From positions 33,959 through 97,958 of the forward strand of contig JAKFWO010000026.1 in the NCBI GenBank assembly GCA_021731815.1: a DNA stretch of 64,000 bases, in the 5' to 3' direction. This document shows, one piece after another, positions 1-9,146 of the stretch. The position numbers and the translations under genes were made by a program. The notes under the pieces were generated by a model. It was not told the origin of the DNA. It searched no databases and saw only the letters and a program-made list of their open reading frames with translations. How positions within the stretch are numbered: the first letter of the stretch is position 1; every line of letters begins with the position of its first letter. The stretch is from Hyphomonadaceae bacterium. GTDB taxonomy: Bacteria > Pseudomonadota > Alphaproteobacteria > Caulobacterales > Aquidulcibacteraceae.

Positions 1-231
1 TTCCGGTCGAAGGATTTCGAAAACAGCGAGACGGAACTGGTGATCATCGTGACGCCGATCCTCGTCGACCCGATCACGGGAGGGGAATCGCGCACGCCGA
101 CTGACGGGTTCAGGGCCGCCGGCGATTTCCAGAGCGTGTTTCTGGGCCGCATCAACGAATTATATCGCGCACCGACCGCGGATGTCGGCGCGCGGACTTT
201 TTCCGGTCCGTTAGGGTTTTCGTCGGAATAA
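1..231 (+). CDS. cpaC: Secretin CpaC/RcpA of the tad pilus, C-terminal end only
   Basis: Only the last 76 residues are present; the gene enters from the left edge in frame 1 and stops at 229-231. The visible text (FRSKDFENSETELVIIVTP, then ILVDP) is the end of the secretin beta-domain, where the ELVI-VTP-LV motif is characteristic of type II and type IV pilus outer-membrane channels. The protein would form the outer-membrane pore of the Flp/tad pilus. The assignment to CpaC rather than a type II secretion GspD rests on the cpaD-cpaE-cpaF-tadB-tadC genes that follow on the same strand. Confidence 0.85.
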   Translation, partial: FRSKDFENSETELVIIVTPILVDPITGGESRTPTDGFRAAGDFQSVFLGRINELYRAPTADVGARTFSGPLGFSSE

Positions 232-270
232 CGGGTTTCAGAAACACCTCTGCTGCGGGTGGCATTGGTT

Positions 271-335
271 CCGGCGACAAGGGCCGGCGACAAGGGCCAG
301 ACATAAGGGCCGGCCATAAGGGCCAGACATAAGGG
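271..335 (+). repeat. Five 13-bp tandem repeats in the cpaD leader
   Basis: Five head-to-tail 13-bp units (CCGGCGACAAGGG and CCAGACATAAGGG variants) fill 271-335. Every unit ends in AAGGG, a Shine-Dalgarno-like core. The last unit, extended to AAGGGAG at 331-337, lies nine bases before the cpaD ATG and is the likely ribosome-binding site, so the repeat multiplies potential ribosome landing sites upstream of cpaD. Confidence 0.85.
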
Positions 336-346
336 AGTGCACGATC

Positions 347-1021
347 ATGGTGACGAAATTTATGCTGTCCATCGGGGCGGCCTGCGCTTTGGCCGGATGC
401 GCCAGCGGAACGGCGACCCAGGCCCAGCGCGGACCAACGCCGCTCGACGCCTTCGCTCCCCGCGTGGTGGAGGTCGAGGAGCGTCGCGCCATTTTGACCA
501 TTGGTGCCGGCGATACGATTTCCCCGGCCGATGATCGCGCGATCGACGGGATGACCGCGCTTTATCGGACGGTCGGGCAGGGTCCGATCATCGTCGCGGT
601 CCCCGATTCGCTCGGCAAGGAAGACCCGCTTGTCCGGCAGGTGGCGGACGCAATCTATGATGGCGGTGTGGCGCGTCACGACATCCTGTTTGCGCCTTAT
701 ACGCCCGGTCCGCAGCAAAAGAACGAAATCGTCGTCGGCTTCAAGCGTTTTGAGGCCGTCGCCCAGCCCTGCCCCTCGCTTGGCAGTGTGGATCTGTCCC
801 GGACGCTCGGGAAATCCGGTCTGCCGAATCTGGGCTGCGTGGTGAATTCCAATATTGCGGCCATGGCTGTCAATGCGGCGGATCTGGTCGGCCCGCGTGC
901 CCAGGGTCCGTCCAGCGCGGACCGCCGGCAACGGGTGATCGAGGGCTACAAGCAGGGTCAGCCGACCCAGACGCCCCGCGGCCCCGGCGAAACTGTCACC
1001 CTTTCAGATGCGGTAAACTGA
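347..1021 (+). CDS. cpaD: CpaD, tad pilus assembly lipoprotein
   Basis: 224 residues. The N-terminus is a lipoprotein signal (MVTKFMLSIGAACALAGCAS) with lipobox LAGC, so the mature protein should begin at Cys18 and be lipid-anchored. The rest fits the CpaD family: a periplasmic domain followed by a C-terminal segment with conserved cysteines (QPCPSLGSVDLS; NLGCVVNSNIAAMAVNAADLVGPR). CpaD is thought to help secretin assembly or peptidoglycan passage of the Flp pilus. It lies between the cpaC tail and cpaE; its stop is one base before the cpaE ATG, so the two are likely translationally coupled. Confidence 0.9.
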   Translation: MVTKFMLSIGAACALAGCASGTATQAQRGPTPLDAFAPRVVEVEERRAILTIGAGDTISPADDRAIDGMTALYRTVGQGPIIVAVPDSLGKEDPLVRQVADAIYDGGVARHDILFAPYTPGPQQKNEIVVGFKRFEAVAQPCPSLGSVDLSRTLGKSGLPNLGCVVNSNIAAMAVNAADLVGPRAQGPSSADRRQRVIEGYKQGQPTQTPRGPGETVTLSDAVN

Positions 1022-1022
1022 C

Positions 1023-2426
1023 ATGCGGACGCCCGAGCCCCCCAACAGCGATTTTTTTGACCTTGATGAGGACGATGGTGGTGTGGGCTCCGCACCGCCA
1101 AAGGCGCGCGCCGGCCAGCCGCATGGCATGATGGACGCGCCGCCGCCGCCACGGCCGATGGCCATGGGACATCACGGTACAGCCCCCGGCTTTGGGGAAG
1201 ACGACGCCGATCGCGATGATGCGCATCTCGACCAACCAGTGCCGCGGATCACGATCCATGTGTTCTGTGAGCGCGCCGACACCCGGCAGGTCATTCATGC
1301 CGCTTCCCTCGACCGGCGGCTCGCCAAGGCCCATGTCACCTTTTTCGATGGCGGCGTGGCCAATGCCTGGCAAGCCTATGAGAATGTGGCCAGCCCCAGC
1401 CTGATCATTCTCGAATCGCGATCGACGCGCACGGAATTGCTGCGTGATCTCGAAACGCTGTCCAAATATTGCGACGAAGGCACCAAGGTCATGGTCATTG
1501 GCGCGACCAATGACATCAAGCTCTATCGCGAGCTGGTCAAGCTGGGTGTCAGTGAATATCTGGTCGCCCCGTTCAAAACGCTCGGGCTGATCCGCACGAT
1601 CGCCGGGCTGTATGCCGATCCGGACCAGCCGTTTTATGGCAAGATGATCAGCGTGATCGGGGCTCGCGGTGGGGTAGGCGCATCGACGATCGCCCACAAT
1701 CTTGCCTGGACCCTTGCCGAGCGCATTCACAGTTCGACGACGCTGGTCGATCTCGACCTGTCCTTCGGCACAACGGCGCTGGATTTCAACCAGGACCCCA
1801 ATAGCGGAATCGCCGATGCCCTGGTGTCGCCCGAGCGCGCGGATGATTCGGTGCTCGACCGGTTGCTGACGCGCGCGACCGAGCGGCTGGGGGTCTATCT
1901 CGCCCCCGCAACCCTCGACCGGGAATATGATCTGGGTGCCCAGAATTATGAGCTGGTGCTCGAACGGGTGCGGCGGGGGGCCCCCTTTGTCGTCGTCGAC
2001 CTGCCCCATATCTGGTCGGCCTGGGTCCGGCAAACCCTGCTTGCTTCCGACGAGGTGGTGCTGGTGTGCACGCCGGATCTGGCGTCACTGCGCAATGGCA
2101 AAAATCTCTATGACCTTGTCCGCAATGCGCGCCCGAACGATACGCCGCCCCGGGTGATCCTCAATATGGTGGGTGCTCCCAAGCGTCCCGAGGTTCCCCT
2201 GAAGGAATTCAGCGACGCTCTCGGTGTCGCACCAGCCATTGTGCTGCCTTATGACGCGGCTTTGTTCGGAACTGCCGCCAATAACGGGCAGATGCTCTAT
2301 CAGGTCCAGCCGCAAAGCCGTGGTGCCATCGCCATGGATTCTCTGGGCTCGGCGATTGCCGGCAGGGCACCGGTTACCAAAAAGACGGGAATGCTCACAC
2401 GAATTCTGGGAAGCAAGCGCGCCTGA
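1023..2426 (+). CDS. cpaE: CpaE, ParA/MinD-like ATPase for pilus localisation
   Basis: 467 residues. A long disordered N-terminus (about residues 1-70, rich in Asp, Pro and Met) precedes a receiver-like domain (about 74-190) and a MinD/ParA-type ATPase domain. The P-loop is GARGGVGAST near residues 214-223: this CpaE version keeps GGVG but has Ala where canonical ParA P-loops have Lys before Ser/Thr. A switch region (LVDLDLSFG) follows. In Caulobacter CpaE is a polar localisation factor for the pilus secretion machine. The gene sits one base after cpaD and about 30 bp before cpaF. Confidence 0.92.
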   Translation: MRTPEPPNSDFFDLDEDDGGVGSAPPKARAGQPHGMMDAPPPPRPMAMGHHGTAPGFGEDDADRDDAHLDQPVPRITIHVFCERADTRQVIHAASLDRRLAKAHVTFFDGGVANAWQAYENVASPSLIILESRSTRTELLRDLETLSKYCDEGTKVMVIGATNDIKLYRELVKLGVSEYLVAPFKTLGLIRTIAGLYADPDQPFYGKMISVIGARGGVGASTIAHNLAWTLAERIHSSTTLVDLDLSFGTTALDFNQDPNSGIADALVSPERADDSVLDRLLTRATERLGVYLAPATLDREYDLGAQNYELVLERVRRGAPFVVVDLPHIWSAWVRQTLLASDEVVLVCTPDLASLRNGKNLYDLVRNARPNDTPPRVILNMVGAPKRPEVPLKEFSDALGVAPAIVLPYDAALFGTAANNGQMLYQVQPQSRGAIAMDSLGSAIAGRAPVTKKTGMLTRILGSKRA

Positions 2427-2455
2427 ATCTCCGGCGCAGGTTCGAGGCGTAAGAC

Positions 2456-3928
2456 ATGTTTGGCAAACGCGGCGCTGGTGATCCATCCGGCGGTACGACC
2501 CGTCCCGGCGGAATTCCCGCCGCTGCCCCGGGCGTTGGTGCCCCCGTGGCGCAAACCCCGCCTCCCCCGCGGGCGGAAGCGCCGCCGCGTCCGGAATCCT
2601 TGCCCCGGGGGGCCCAGGTGCCGGTGCCCGAAGCGGTCATCGAACGCCGCAATGATGATTATTACCGGGTCAAGACCACCATCTTCAATGCACTGATCGA
2701 CACGATCGATCTGGGGCAATTGGCGCAACTCGACGCTGAAAGCGCGCGCGAGGAAATCCGCGACATCGTGATCGAGATCATTTCGATCAAGAACGTGGTC
2801 ATGACCATTTCCGAGCAGGAGGCGCTGCTCGAGGACATCTGCAACGATATTCTGGGCTATGGGCCGCTCGAACCGCTTCTGGCGCGCGACGACATCGCCG
2901 ATATCATGGTCAACGGCCCGTCCAACGTGTTCATCGAAGTCGCGGGCAAGGTGCAGAAGACCAGCATCCGCTTCCGCGACAATTCCCAGCTGATGAATAT
3001 CTGCCAGCGTATCGTCAGCCAGGTCGGCCGGCGTGTCGATGAATCCTCGCCGATCTGCGATGCGCGTCTGCCTGATGGCTCGCGGGTCAATGTCATCGCA
3101 CCGCCACTGGCCCTTGACGGCCCCACGCTCACCATCCGCAAATTCAAAAAGGACAAATTGCGGATGGCGGACCTCGTCAAATTCGGCTCGATCTCGCCTG
3201 CGGGCGCGCGAATCCTGAGCGTGATCGGCCATTGTCGGGCCAATATCCTGATCTCGGGCGGAACGGGTTCGGGGAAAACCACGCTGCTCAACTGCCTCAC
3301 CGCCTTCATCGAGACCGATGAGCGTGTCATCACCTGCGAAGACGCTGCCGAGCTGCAATTGCAGCAGCCGCATGTCGTGCGGCTGGAGACGCGGCCGCCC
3401 AATCTCGAAGGATCCGGTCAGGTCACCATGCGTGATCTCGTGCGGAACTGCCTGCGGATGCGCCCCGAACGGATCATCGTCGGCGAAGTCCGGGGGCCGG
3501 AAGCCTTCGATCTTTTGCAGGCCATGAATACCGGCCATGACGGTTCCATGGGCACGCTGCACGCCAACAGCCCGCGCGAAGCATTGTCGCGTCTTGAATC
3601 CATGATCACCATGGGCGGGTTCAGCCTGCCATCGCGGACCATCCGGGAAATGATCGTCGGCTCGATCGATGTGGTGGTTCAGGCCTCGCGCCTGCGGGAT
3701 GGCTCGCGCAAGATCATCAATATCACCGAAGTGGTTGGGCTCGAGGGCGATGTGATCATCACCCAGGACATCATGAATTTCGAGATCCAGGGTGAAGATG
3801 CGAATGGCAAGATCACCGGCCGCCATCGTTCGACCGGAATCGGCCGGCCGCGCTTCTGGGAGCGCGCGCGTTATTTCAATCTCGAGCGCGAGCTTGCAGA
3901 GGCGCTGGACGAGGCGGAGGGACGCTGA
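2456..3928 (+). CDS. cpaF: CpaF/TadA, secretion ATPase of the tad pilus
   Basis: 490 residues, the usual length for the family. A proline-rich leader of about 60 residues is followed by the N-terminal domain and the RecA-like motor. The Walker A motif GGTGSGKTT lies near residue 267, and the Asp/Walker B region ([20 protein letters not shown]) around residues 325-345, with the downstream His-box stretch [15 protein letters not shown]. This cytoplasmic hexameric ATPase powers Flp pilus assembly. Its stop codon TGA overlaps the tadB ATG by one base, indicating translational coupling. Confidence 0.95.
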   Translation: MFGKRGAGDPSGGTTRPGGIPAAAPGVGAPVAQTPPPPRAEAPPRPESLPRGAQVPVPEAVIERRNDDYYRVKTTIFNALIDTIDLGQLAQLDAESAREEIRDIVIEIISIKNVVMTISEQEALLEDICNDILGYGPLEPLLARDDIADIMVNGPSNVFIEVAGKVQKTSIRFRDNSQLMNICQRIVSQVGRRVDESSPICDARLPDGSRVNVIAPPLALDGPTLTIRKFKKDKLRMADLVKFGSISPAGARILSVIGHCRANILISGGTGSGKTTLLNCLTAFIETDERVITCEDAAELQLQQPHVVRLETRPPNLEGSGQVTMRDLVRNCLRMRPERIIVGEVRGPEAFDLLQAMNTGHDGSMGTLHANSPREALSRLESMITMGGFSLPSRTIREMIVGSIDVVVQASRLRDGSRKIINITEVVGLEGDVIITQDIMNFEIQGEDANGKITGRHRSTGIGRPRFWERARYFNLERELAEALDEAEGR

Positions 3929-4935
3929 TGGCTGCGATCATGCCGCTGCTGCTGCCGGCCGGGATCATCTTCCTGATCCTTGTGCTGATCGTCATGCTTT
4001 TGGGCGGCGAAGGCCCGTCCTCAAAGCGTATGAAGGCTGCGGCCGGCGCGGATGCCGGCGGCGGGAAACGGCTGTCGCGTGCCGATGGCGCGACGGCCAA
4101 CCGCCGAAAGCAGGTGCAGGACAATCTGAAAAACCTGTCCGCCGATCAACGCGCCTCGCGCCGGCGCCTTGCCACGACAGGCGCGCGCCTCGGTCAGGCG
4201 GGGTTGTCGATCGGTCCCCTGACCTTCTGGATCGGGTCGCTGGCCTTTGGCGGCGTTTTGACCATTCTGGTGTTTATTTCGGGTTTTGAGGTCACCCTCA
4301 TTCCCTTTTCGCGTTATCTGATCGTGGCAGGGGTGGCGGTCATCGGCATGTTTGGCCTGCCGCGCTGGATCGTCGACAATTTGATCTCCGGTCGGCAGAA
4401 AAAGTTCACCGCGCAATTTACCGACGCGCTCGAAGTCATGGTGCGCGGGATCCGTTCGGGCCTGCTACTCGGGGAATGTTTGCAGATCGTGGCGCGCGAG
4501 AGCCAGGAACCGCTGCGCAGCGAGTTTCTCGGCCTTACCGACAACATGTCCATGGGGGCGACCGTGGATACGGCAATCGGCCGGCTTTACACGCGTATGC
4601 CCTTGCCGGAGGTGAATTTCTTCCAGATCGTTTTGGCCATCCAGGCCCGGGGCGGGGGCAATCTGACCGAAGCGCTGGCCAATCTGGCGGGTGTGTTGCG
4701 GGCGCGGCGGCTGATGAAGGAAAAGATCAAGGCGTTGTCGAGCGAGGCGATTGCCTCGGCCAGCATCATTGGTTGTCTGCCGCCGGGGGTCATGATTCTC
4801 GTATATATGAGCACACCGAAATATATCACCCTGCTGTTTACCACAGCGCTCGGGAATCTCTATCTGGTGATAGGTGCTGTCACCATGAGTTGCGGGATTT
4901 TCGTCATGAAAAAAATGGTCAGTTTCAAGTTCTGA
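3928..4935 (+). CDS. tadB: TadB, inner-membrane platform protein of the tad pilus
   Basis: 335 residues. An N-terminal hydrophobic anchor (IMPLLLPAGIIFLILVLIVM) is followed by a basic cytoplasmic stretch, a central hydrophobic pair, the T2SF/GspF domain (sequence LEVMVRGIRSGLLLGECLQ through QARGGGNLTEALANLAGVLR) and C-terminal membrane segments. With TadC it forms the platform on which CpaF acts. It overlaps cpaF by one base; tadC follows after 55 bp. Confidence 0.92.
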   Translation: MAAIMPLLLPAGIIFLILVLIVMLLGGEGPSSKRMKAAAGADAGGGKRLSRADGATANRRKQVQDNLKNLSADQRASRRRLATTGARLGQAGLSIGPLTFWIGSLAFGGVLTILVFISGFEVTLIPFSRYLIVAGVAVIGMFGLPRWIVDNLISGRQKKFTAQFTDALEVMVRGIRSGLLLGECLQIVARESQEPLRSEFLGLTDNMSMGATVDTAIGRLYTRMPLPEVNFFQIVLAIQARGGGNLTEALANLAGVLRARRLMKEKIKALSSEAIASASIIGCLPPGVMILVYMSTPKYITLLFTTALGNLYLVIGAVTMSCGIFVMKKMVSFKF

Positions 4936-4990
4936 AGTTTTTCCAATCCTCTGATATCGTTCTTTCAGAAGTTTTCCCCGGAAGCATGAA

Positions 4991-6196
4991 ATGAGCCTTG
5001 ATCAAATTGCGTTCCTGTTCAGCGATCCCGGTGTCCTCGCGGCGATCGGGGTGGGATTCGTCTTTCTGATCGCAGCATGGACCGTGGTCGCACCGATGAT
5101 GCTGCGCGACCGCCTCGTCTCGCGCCTGAAAGCGGTGACCTCCCAGCGCGAGGAATTGCGGCGTGCCTCGCGTGAAGCCCTGGCCAAGGCCGATAACCGC
5201 TCCATCCGCCGGAAGGATACCGGCATGATGGGCGATCTCGTCAAGAATCTGAACCTCAAATCCCTCCTCGAAGACCCCAATGTCGAACGCAAATTGTTGC
5301 AGGCCGGGTTCCGGGGGCCGGGGCCGCTGTCGACCTTCTATTTCTTTCGCTTTGCGCTTCCCTTTGCGGGTGCGGTTCTTGCGCTGATATTTGCGTTTTC
5401 ACCGGCCAACAAGGAATTGCAGGACGTCCAGAAACTCGGGATCGTCATTGTGGGCGTTGCCATCGGGTTCTATCTGCCCAATTTCTACATCGCCAATATC
5501 GCCCAGAAGCGCATGCAATCCATCATGGTGGCGTTTTCCGACGCGCTCGACATGATGCTGATCTGTGTGGAATCCGGCATGTCGGTGGAATTGGCAGTTG
5601 CACGGGTGGCCGGAGAGATCGGCACAGCCTCAGTGGCGCTGGCCGAAGAACTGACGCTGACCAATGCAGAATTGTCCTATCTGCCCGAACGCCGCATGGC
5701 CTGGGAAAATCTCACCCAGCGCGTGAATCACCCCGGCGTGCGTTCGGTCGCACTCGCCATGCTGCAATCCGAGCGCTATGGCACGCCCGTGTCCTCGGCC
5801 CTGCGCACGCTCGCCAAGGAAAACCGCGAATTGCGGATGACCAATGCCGAGAAAAAGGCCGCAAGCCTGCCCGCAAAACTCACCGTGCCAATGATCGTGT
5901 TTTTTCTGCCGGTGCTGTTTCTGGTGATCCTCGGCCCGGCTTATATCACCTACAAGCAGAGCGAGGACGATCGCAATAACGTCAATGGTTCGGCAGCTTC
6001 CACCGGGTCGTCAGAGGTCGCGAAAAGCGTTGCCGGCAATGGCAACCGGCGCCCGACCACCAACAGAAGTGTTGCCCGCAACAACAGTTCAAATGGTGCC
6101 AGCCGGGCGGGCAGCACGACGGGCAGCAATAACAGAAGCCGTAATTCTGCATCGCCGCCCCCTCGCCCTTCAGGACCGATCAACGACGTCGAGTGA
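4991..6196 (+). CDS. tadC: TadC, second platform protein, with an unusual Ser/Asn/Arg-rich tail
   Basis: 401 residues. It has an N-terminal membrane segment (LAAIGVGFVFLIAAWTVV), two central ones, a T2SF domain (SDALDMMLICVESGMSVELA) and a C-terminal membrane segment near residue 315. TadC is usually about 300-330 residues. Here the canonical protein ends near residue 322 and roughly 80 further residues of low-complexity Ser, Asn, Gly, Thr and Arg (for example GNGNRRPTTNRSVARNNSSN) follow before the stop. The reading frame is intact, so this looks like a genuine extension. It is the last tad gene here; no tadD, tadG or pilin gene follows. Confidence 0.9.
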   Translation: MSLDQIAFLFSDPGVLAAIGVGFVFLIAAWTVVAPMMLRDRLVSRLKAVTSQREELRRASREALAKADNRSIRRKDTGMMGDLVKNLNLKSLLEDPNVERKLLQAGFRGPGPLSTFYFFRFALPFAGAVLALIFAFSPANKELQDVQKLGIVIVGVAIGFYLPNFYIANIAQKRMQSIMVAFSDALDMMLICVESGMSVELAVARVAGEIGTASVALAEELTLTNAELSYLPERRMAWENLTQRVNHPGVRSVALAMLQSERYGTPVSSALRTLAKENRELRMTNAEKKAASLPAKLTVPMIVFFLPVLFLVILGPAYITYKQSEDDRNNVNGSAASTGSSEVAKSVAGNGNRRPTTNRSVARNNSSNGASRAGSTTGSNNRSRNSASPPPRPSGPINDVE

Positions 6197-6264
6197 TATC
6201 TGCGGATCCTTGAACGGGCCAGGGAATGCGGAACCGCCTCCGCAAGTCCCGAGGACAGTCCTGG

Positions 6265-6693
6265 TCATTTCTTCCTGGCAAACAGGGAATCGAGCGCGAG
6301 GCGGTCGTCGGATTTGAAAAGCAGCAGAATGATCGTCGCGACAAACACGGTCGAGGACGGGAAGAACAGAGGATTGCGGGTTTCCTCGTTCAGCAGCCAC
6401 AGACCCAGCGGATCGGCGAGATATTTCCAGATCGCGGCGGTCCCGAGCCCCAGCACGATGGCCTGAAGCGGATAGGCAAAGCGCCGGCCGAGCCCGAGAA
6501 TGACGAGAAGACCGAGCGCGATCTGCGCGGCACCAAGCGGGGTTTGCAGGGCCCCGGCACTCAGAATATCGCCATAATAGGTTTTTGAGACCCTGATAGC
6601 GCTTTCGGGCGCACCGATCTTGATCGCGCCCCACATCACCAGCAGAATTCCGGTGGTGATGCGTAATGCCAGCAATGCCAGTGACTTCGCCAT
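6265..6693 (-). CDS. DoxX-like small integral membrane protein
   Basis: 142 residues from ATG 6693, which has a GGGGGAGAG ribosome site; the longer upstream frame lacks one. Four hydrophobic segments are visible: the first with LRITTGILLVMWGAIKIG, then GAAQIALGLLVILGLG, an internal one, and TVFVATIILLLFKSDDR at the C-terminus. The arrangement and the first segment resemble the DoxX family of four-helix membrane proteins, whose functions vary. It is convergent with tadC (68 bp between stops). Specific function not known. Confidence 0.6.
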   Translation of the reverse strand: MAKSLALLALRITTGILLVMWGAIKIGAPESAIRVSKTYYGDILSAGALQTPLGAAQIALGLLVILGLGRRFAYPLQAIVLGLGTAAIWKYLADPLGLWLLNEETRNPLFFPSSTVFVATIILLLFKSDDRLALDSLFARKK

Positions 6694-6823
6694 GTCTCTC
6701 CCCCTTGTTATTGAATAATAATTTATCCGGATATCCTGACGGAGACTCAAGGGGAAGGCATCTCACAAAAACGTCACCGTCCCTGAACGTCACCAATTGC
6801 GCCCGTCATCGCGCGGGTTCGCC

Positions 6824-6870
6824 AGAGCCTGATCCTCAAAACGGGCACCCACTTTTGGCGATCCGGCTCT
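6824..6870. repeat. Dispersed palindromic repeat, AAAACGGG/CCACTTTT type
   Basis: A 47-bp element bounded by an imperfect 11-bp inverted repeat (AGAGCCTGATC and GATCCGGCTCT) encloses CAAAACGGGCACCCACTTTT. The core matches the repeats at 59660-59700 and 47136-47280 in reverse orientation. Such AAAGTGG...CCGGTTTT elements are common between genes in alphaproteobacteria. It lies just beyond the stop codon of the DUF1963 gene, where it could also act as a terminator. Confidence 0.6.
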
Positions 6871-6873
6871 TGT

Positions 6874-7752
6874 TCAGCCGCTGAGTTCGGCCTGAAGGAT
6901 GCTCTCTTCAAACCGTCTTTCGGCGAGCATGGCTTCCTCGATCAGGAAGACCATCGTCAGCCCGTCATATGATGCGCCGAATGCCGCGCCCCTGAACCAG
7001 AGCAGCGAACGAAAACGCTGCCAGGCCTTGGGAAGCGTGGTGCCATCTGCAAACAGCGCGGCGCGGGCTTCAAAGCCCGGATCCGCGGCGGGGCCCCAGC
7101 CACCCAGCGCACCGACGATGTCGGGCGGCATGGGCAGGCGCGCCAGGGCCGTGGCAATTTTCCCGTTGTCCTTGACCCCTGCTTCGGCCCAGGCCGGATG
7201 CATGGCCGGCGGCAGGCCATGACCGGGCACGAAATTCAGCAGACGGGGGGCGAGTGCGCATTCGGGCGGCAAATCCTCAGGAAAAGGGTGCTTGCGCAAT
7301 CGCGATTCAGGCATGGGATCCCGCATCACCCGCCAATGGACCCGCTGCTCGGGGCGGGTGCCGGGGGGCTTTTCCGCAAGGTCGTAGAAAAACAGCAGCC
7401 TTCCCGATCCTGGCAAGGGCAGCGAACAGGCCTCCGCCAGGGGACGCAGGGCAGCCAGATCGAATTGCGCGAGAAAAGCCAGCGGCGCGCCGACATTGGG
7501 CAGACGCGGCCACGAAAAACCGCTCGCGACATCGATCCGCCCGCCGAGACGGGTCGCGCCCGGTTTCGGCCTGTCGGGCGGATCCTCGCATGCCTCGCCG
7601 GCGCGCAAAAACAGGGTGGGTCGCAGCAACAGGGCCGCTTTGGGGCCGAGCTCGGCGAGCACGGCACCCAACGCAGGGTCCATGCGCAGGTCCTCCGCTG
7701 CAAGCGGGCCAGCATGCGGGCTGAAATGCGGTGCAGAATCGGCACTGTTCAT
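6874..7752 (-). CDS. DUF1963 (YwqG-like) protein
   Basis: 292 residues from ATG 7752 (MNSADSAPHFS). The open frame extends upstream but that part translates the 14-bp tandem repeat and is Cys/His-rich nonsense. The core fits the DUF1963/YwqG family: TRLGGRIDVASGFSWPR followed by PLAFLAQFDLAAL and LPGSGRLLFFYD, the pattern GG-P-----WP and FLAQ-DL----P---G-L-FF. Biochemical role unknown. No signal peptide, so probably cytoplasmic. Divergent from the Old Yellow Enzyme gene across about 245 bp. Confidence 0.75.
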   Translation of the reverse strand: MNSADSAPHFSPHAGPLAAEDLRMDPALGAVLAELGPKAALLLRPTLFLRAGEACEDPPDRPKPGATRLGGRIDVASGFSWPRLPNVGAPLAFLAQFDLAALRPLAEACSLPLPGSGRLLFFYDLAEKPPGTRPEQRVHWRVMRDPMPESRLRKHPFPEDLPPECALAPRLLNFVPGHGLPPAMHPAWAEAGVKDNGKIATALARLPMPPDIVGALGGWGPAADPGFEARAALFADGTTLPKAWQRFRSLLWFRGAAFGASYDGLTMVFLIEEAMLAERRFEESILQAELSG

Positions 7753-7830
7753 GGCAGCCCAGGATAGCGCAAACCGCGGCAGCGAAACAGCCGGAATCCT
7801 GCAATGCGGGTGCAAGCCATGCGCGAGGGA

Positions 7831-7897
7831 CATGCAGGCACGGACATGCAGGCACGGACATGCAGGCACGGACATGCAGGCACGGACATGCAGGCAT
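7831..7897. repeat. 14-bp tandem repeat, 4.8 copies, in a divergent intergenic region
   Basis: CATGCAGGCACGGA is repeated exactly at 7831-7844, 7845-7858, 7859-7872 and 7873-7886, with a partial fifth copy to 7897. The copies are identical, pointing to recent expansion. It lies 78-145 bp upstream of the DUF1963 start and 100-167 bp upstream of the oxidoreductase start, so length changes could alter spacing in either promoter. Confidence 0.95.
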
Positions 7898-7997
7898 TGT
7901 GCGGGCGGACAGGGCTTTGCGGCTTGAATCCGGGGACATGACCCGCCAGATTGGGGAGGAATCTGCATCATCCCTCCCCGGAAAAATTGAGACACCC

Positions 7998-9137
7998 ATG
8001 AGCCTCGACATTCCCGCCCCTGCTGGCGCAGAGACCGCGCGCCTCGTCGCCCCCCTGTTTACTCCGTTCAAATCCGGCGCGATCGAGCTGAAGAACCGGC
8101 TGGCCATGGCTCCGATGACTCGCTCGCATAGCCCCGATGGCGTACCCGGACCCGAAGTCGCCGATTATTACCGCCGGCGCGCCGCCAATGATGTCGGGCT
8201 GCTGATCACCGAGGGCACGCCTCCGGCGCGTCCGGCCGCACATAACGACCTCAATGTCCCGCATTTTTATGGCGCGGAAAGCCTCGCAGGCTGGGCGCGC
8301 GTCGTTGCGGGTGTGCATGCGGAGGGGGCGAGGATCTGGCCGCAAATCTGGCATGTCGGGGCCTTTCCCAACCGGCGCGCGCCGGAGATCCGGGGCCGGG
8401 TTGCGGAATCCCCTTCAGGTGTCTTTGCGCCGGGCAAGGCCTATGGCCAGGCCATGGCTGCCGCCGATATCGATGCCACGATCAATGCCTATGCCGAGGC
8501 CGCGCGGGTGGCGCGCGAACTGGGCTTTGACGGCGTGGAGATCCATGGTGCCCATGGCTATCTGATCGACCAGTTTTTCTGGTCGGGTGCCAATTCCCGC
8601 GGGGATGGCTATGATGGCGACATGGTCGCGCGCACGCGGTTTGCAGTTGAGATCATTGAGGCCGTCCGCGCGGCGACCGCGCCTGATTACCCGATCTGTT
8701 TTCGCTTCAGCCAATGGAAGCAGCAGGATTTTGCCGCGCGTCTGGCGCAGAGCCCCGAGGAACTGGGCGCGTTTCTCGCCCCGCTCGCAGCGGCGGGGGT
8801 GGATGTTTTCCATTGTTCGACCCGTCGCTTCTGGGAGCCGGAATTCGAGGGTTCGCCCCTCAATCTCGCCGGCTGGACGAAGAAACTCACCGGCCTGCCG
8901 GTGATGACCGTGGGCTCGGTCGGTCTGTCGGGCGAGTTTGTTGCGGCCATGCGGGGCGAGGCCTCGCAGCCTTCCGGGCTCGATTCACTGATCGAGCGGC
9001 TGGAGGCCGGGGAATTCGACCTCGTGGCAGTCGGGCGCGCCCTGCTTCAGGACCCCGAATGGGCGCGCAAGGTCAAGGATGGCCGCCAGAACGAATTGCT
9101 GGCCTTCACGGCCGATGCGATGGGTGTTTATTACTGA
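7998..9137 (+). CDS. Old Yellow Enzyme family NADH:flavin oxidoreductase
   Basis: 379 residues from ATG 7998; an alternative ATG at 7938 would add 20 residues and cannot be excluded. FMN-dependent TIM-barrel ene-reductase. Visible motifs: LKNRLAMAPMTRSHSPDGVP at the N-terminal FMN loop, LLITEGTPP, IWPQIWHVG, the active-site HGAHGYLIDQFFWSGANSR, and the C-terminal phosphate-binding VAVGRALLQDPEWA. Members reduce activated C=C bonds or nitro compounds; the substrate here cannot be predicted. Its stop is nine bases from the stop of the convergent thiO-like gene. Confidence 0.85.
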   Translation: MSLDIPAPAGAETARLVAPLFTPFKSGAIELKNRLAMAPMTRSHSPDGVPGPEVADYYRRRAANDVGLLITEGTPPARPAAHNDLNVPHFYGAESLAGWARVVAGVHAEGARIWPQIWHVGAFPNRRAPEIRGRVAESPSGVFAPGKAYGQAMAAADIDATINAYAEAARVARELGFDGVEIHGAHGYLIDQFFWSGANSRGDGYDGDMVARTRFAVEIIEAVRAATAPDYPICFRFSQWKQQDFAARLAQSPEELGAFLAPLAAAGVDVFHCSTRRFWEPEFEGSPLNLAGWTKKLTGLPVMTVGSVGLSGEFVAAMRGEASQPSGLDSLIERLEAGEFDLVAVGRALLQDPEWARKVKDGRQNELLAFTADAMGVYY

Positions 9138-9146
9138 GGCGCGGGC

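Noticed and set aside
996..2033. A 345-residue minus-strand frame opposite cpaE
   Set aside because: Antisense shadow; cpaE on the plus strand has recognisable motifs and operon context.
7752..7995. N-terminal extension of the DUF1963 gene to 7995
   Set aside because: That part translates the 14-bp tandem repeat into Cys/His-rich sequence and lacks the family pattern; ATG 7752 is preferred.
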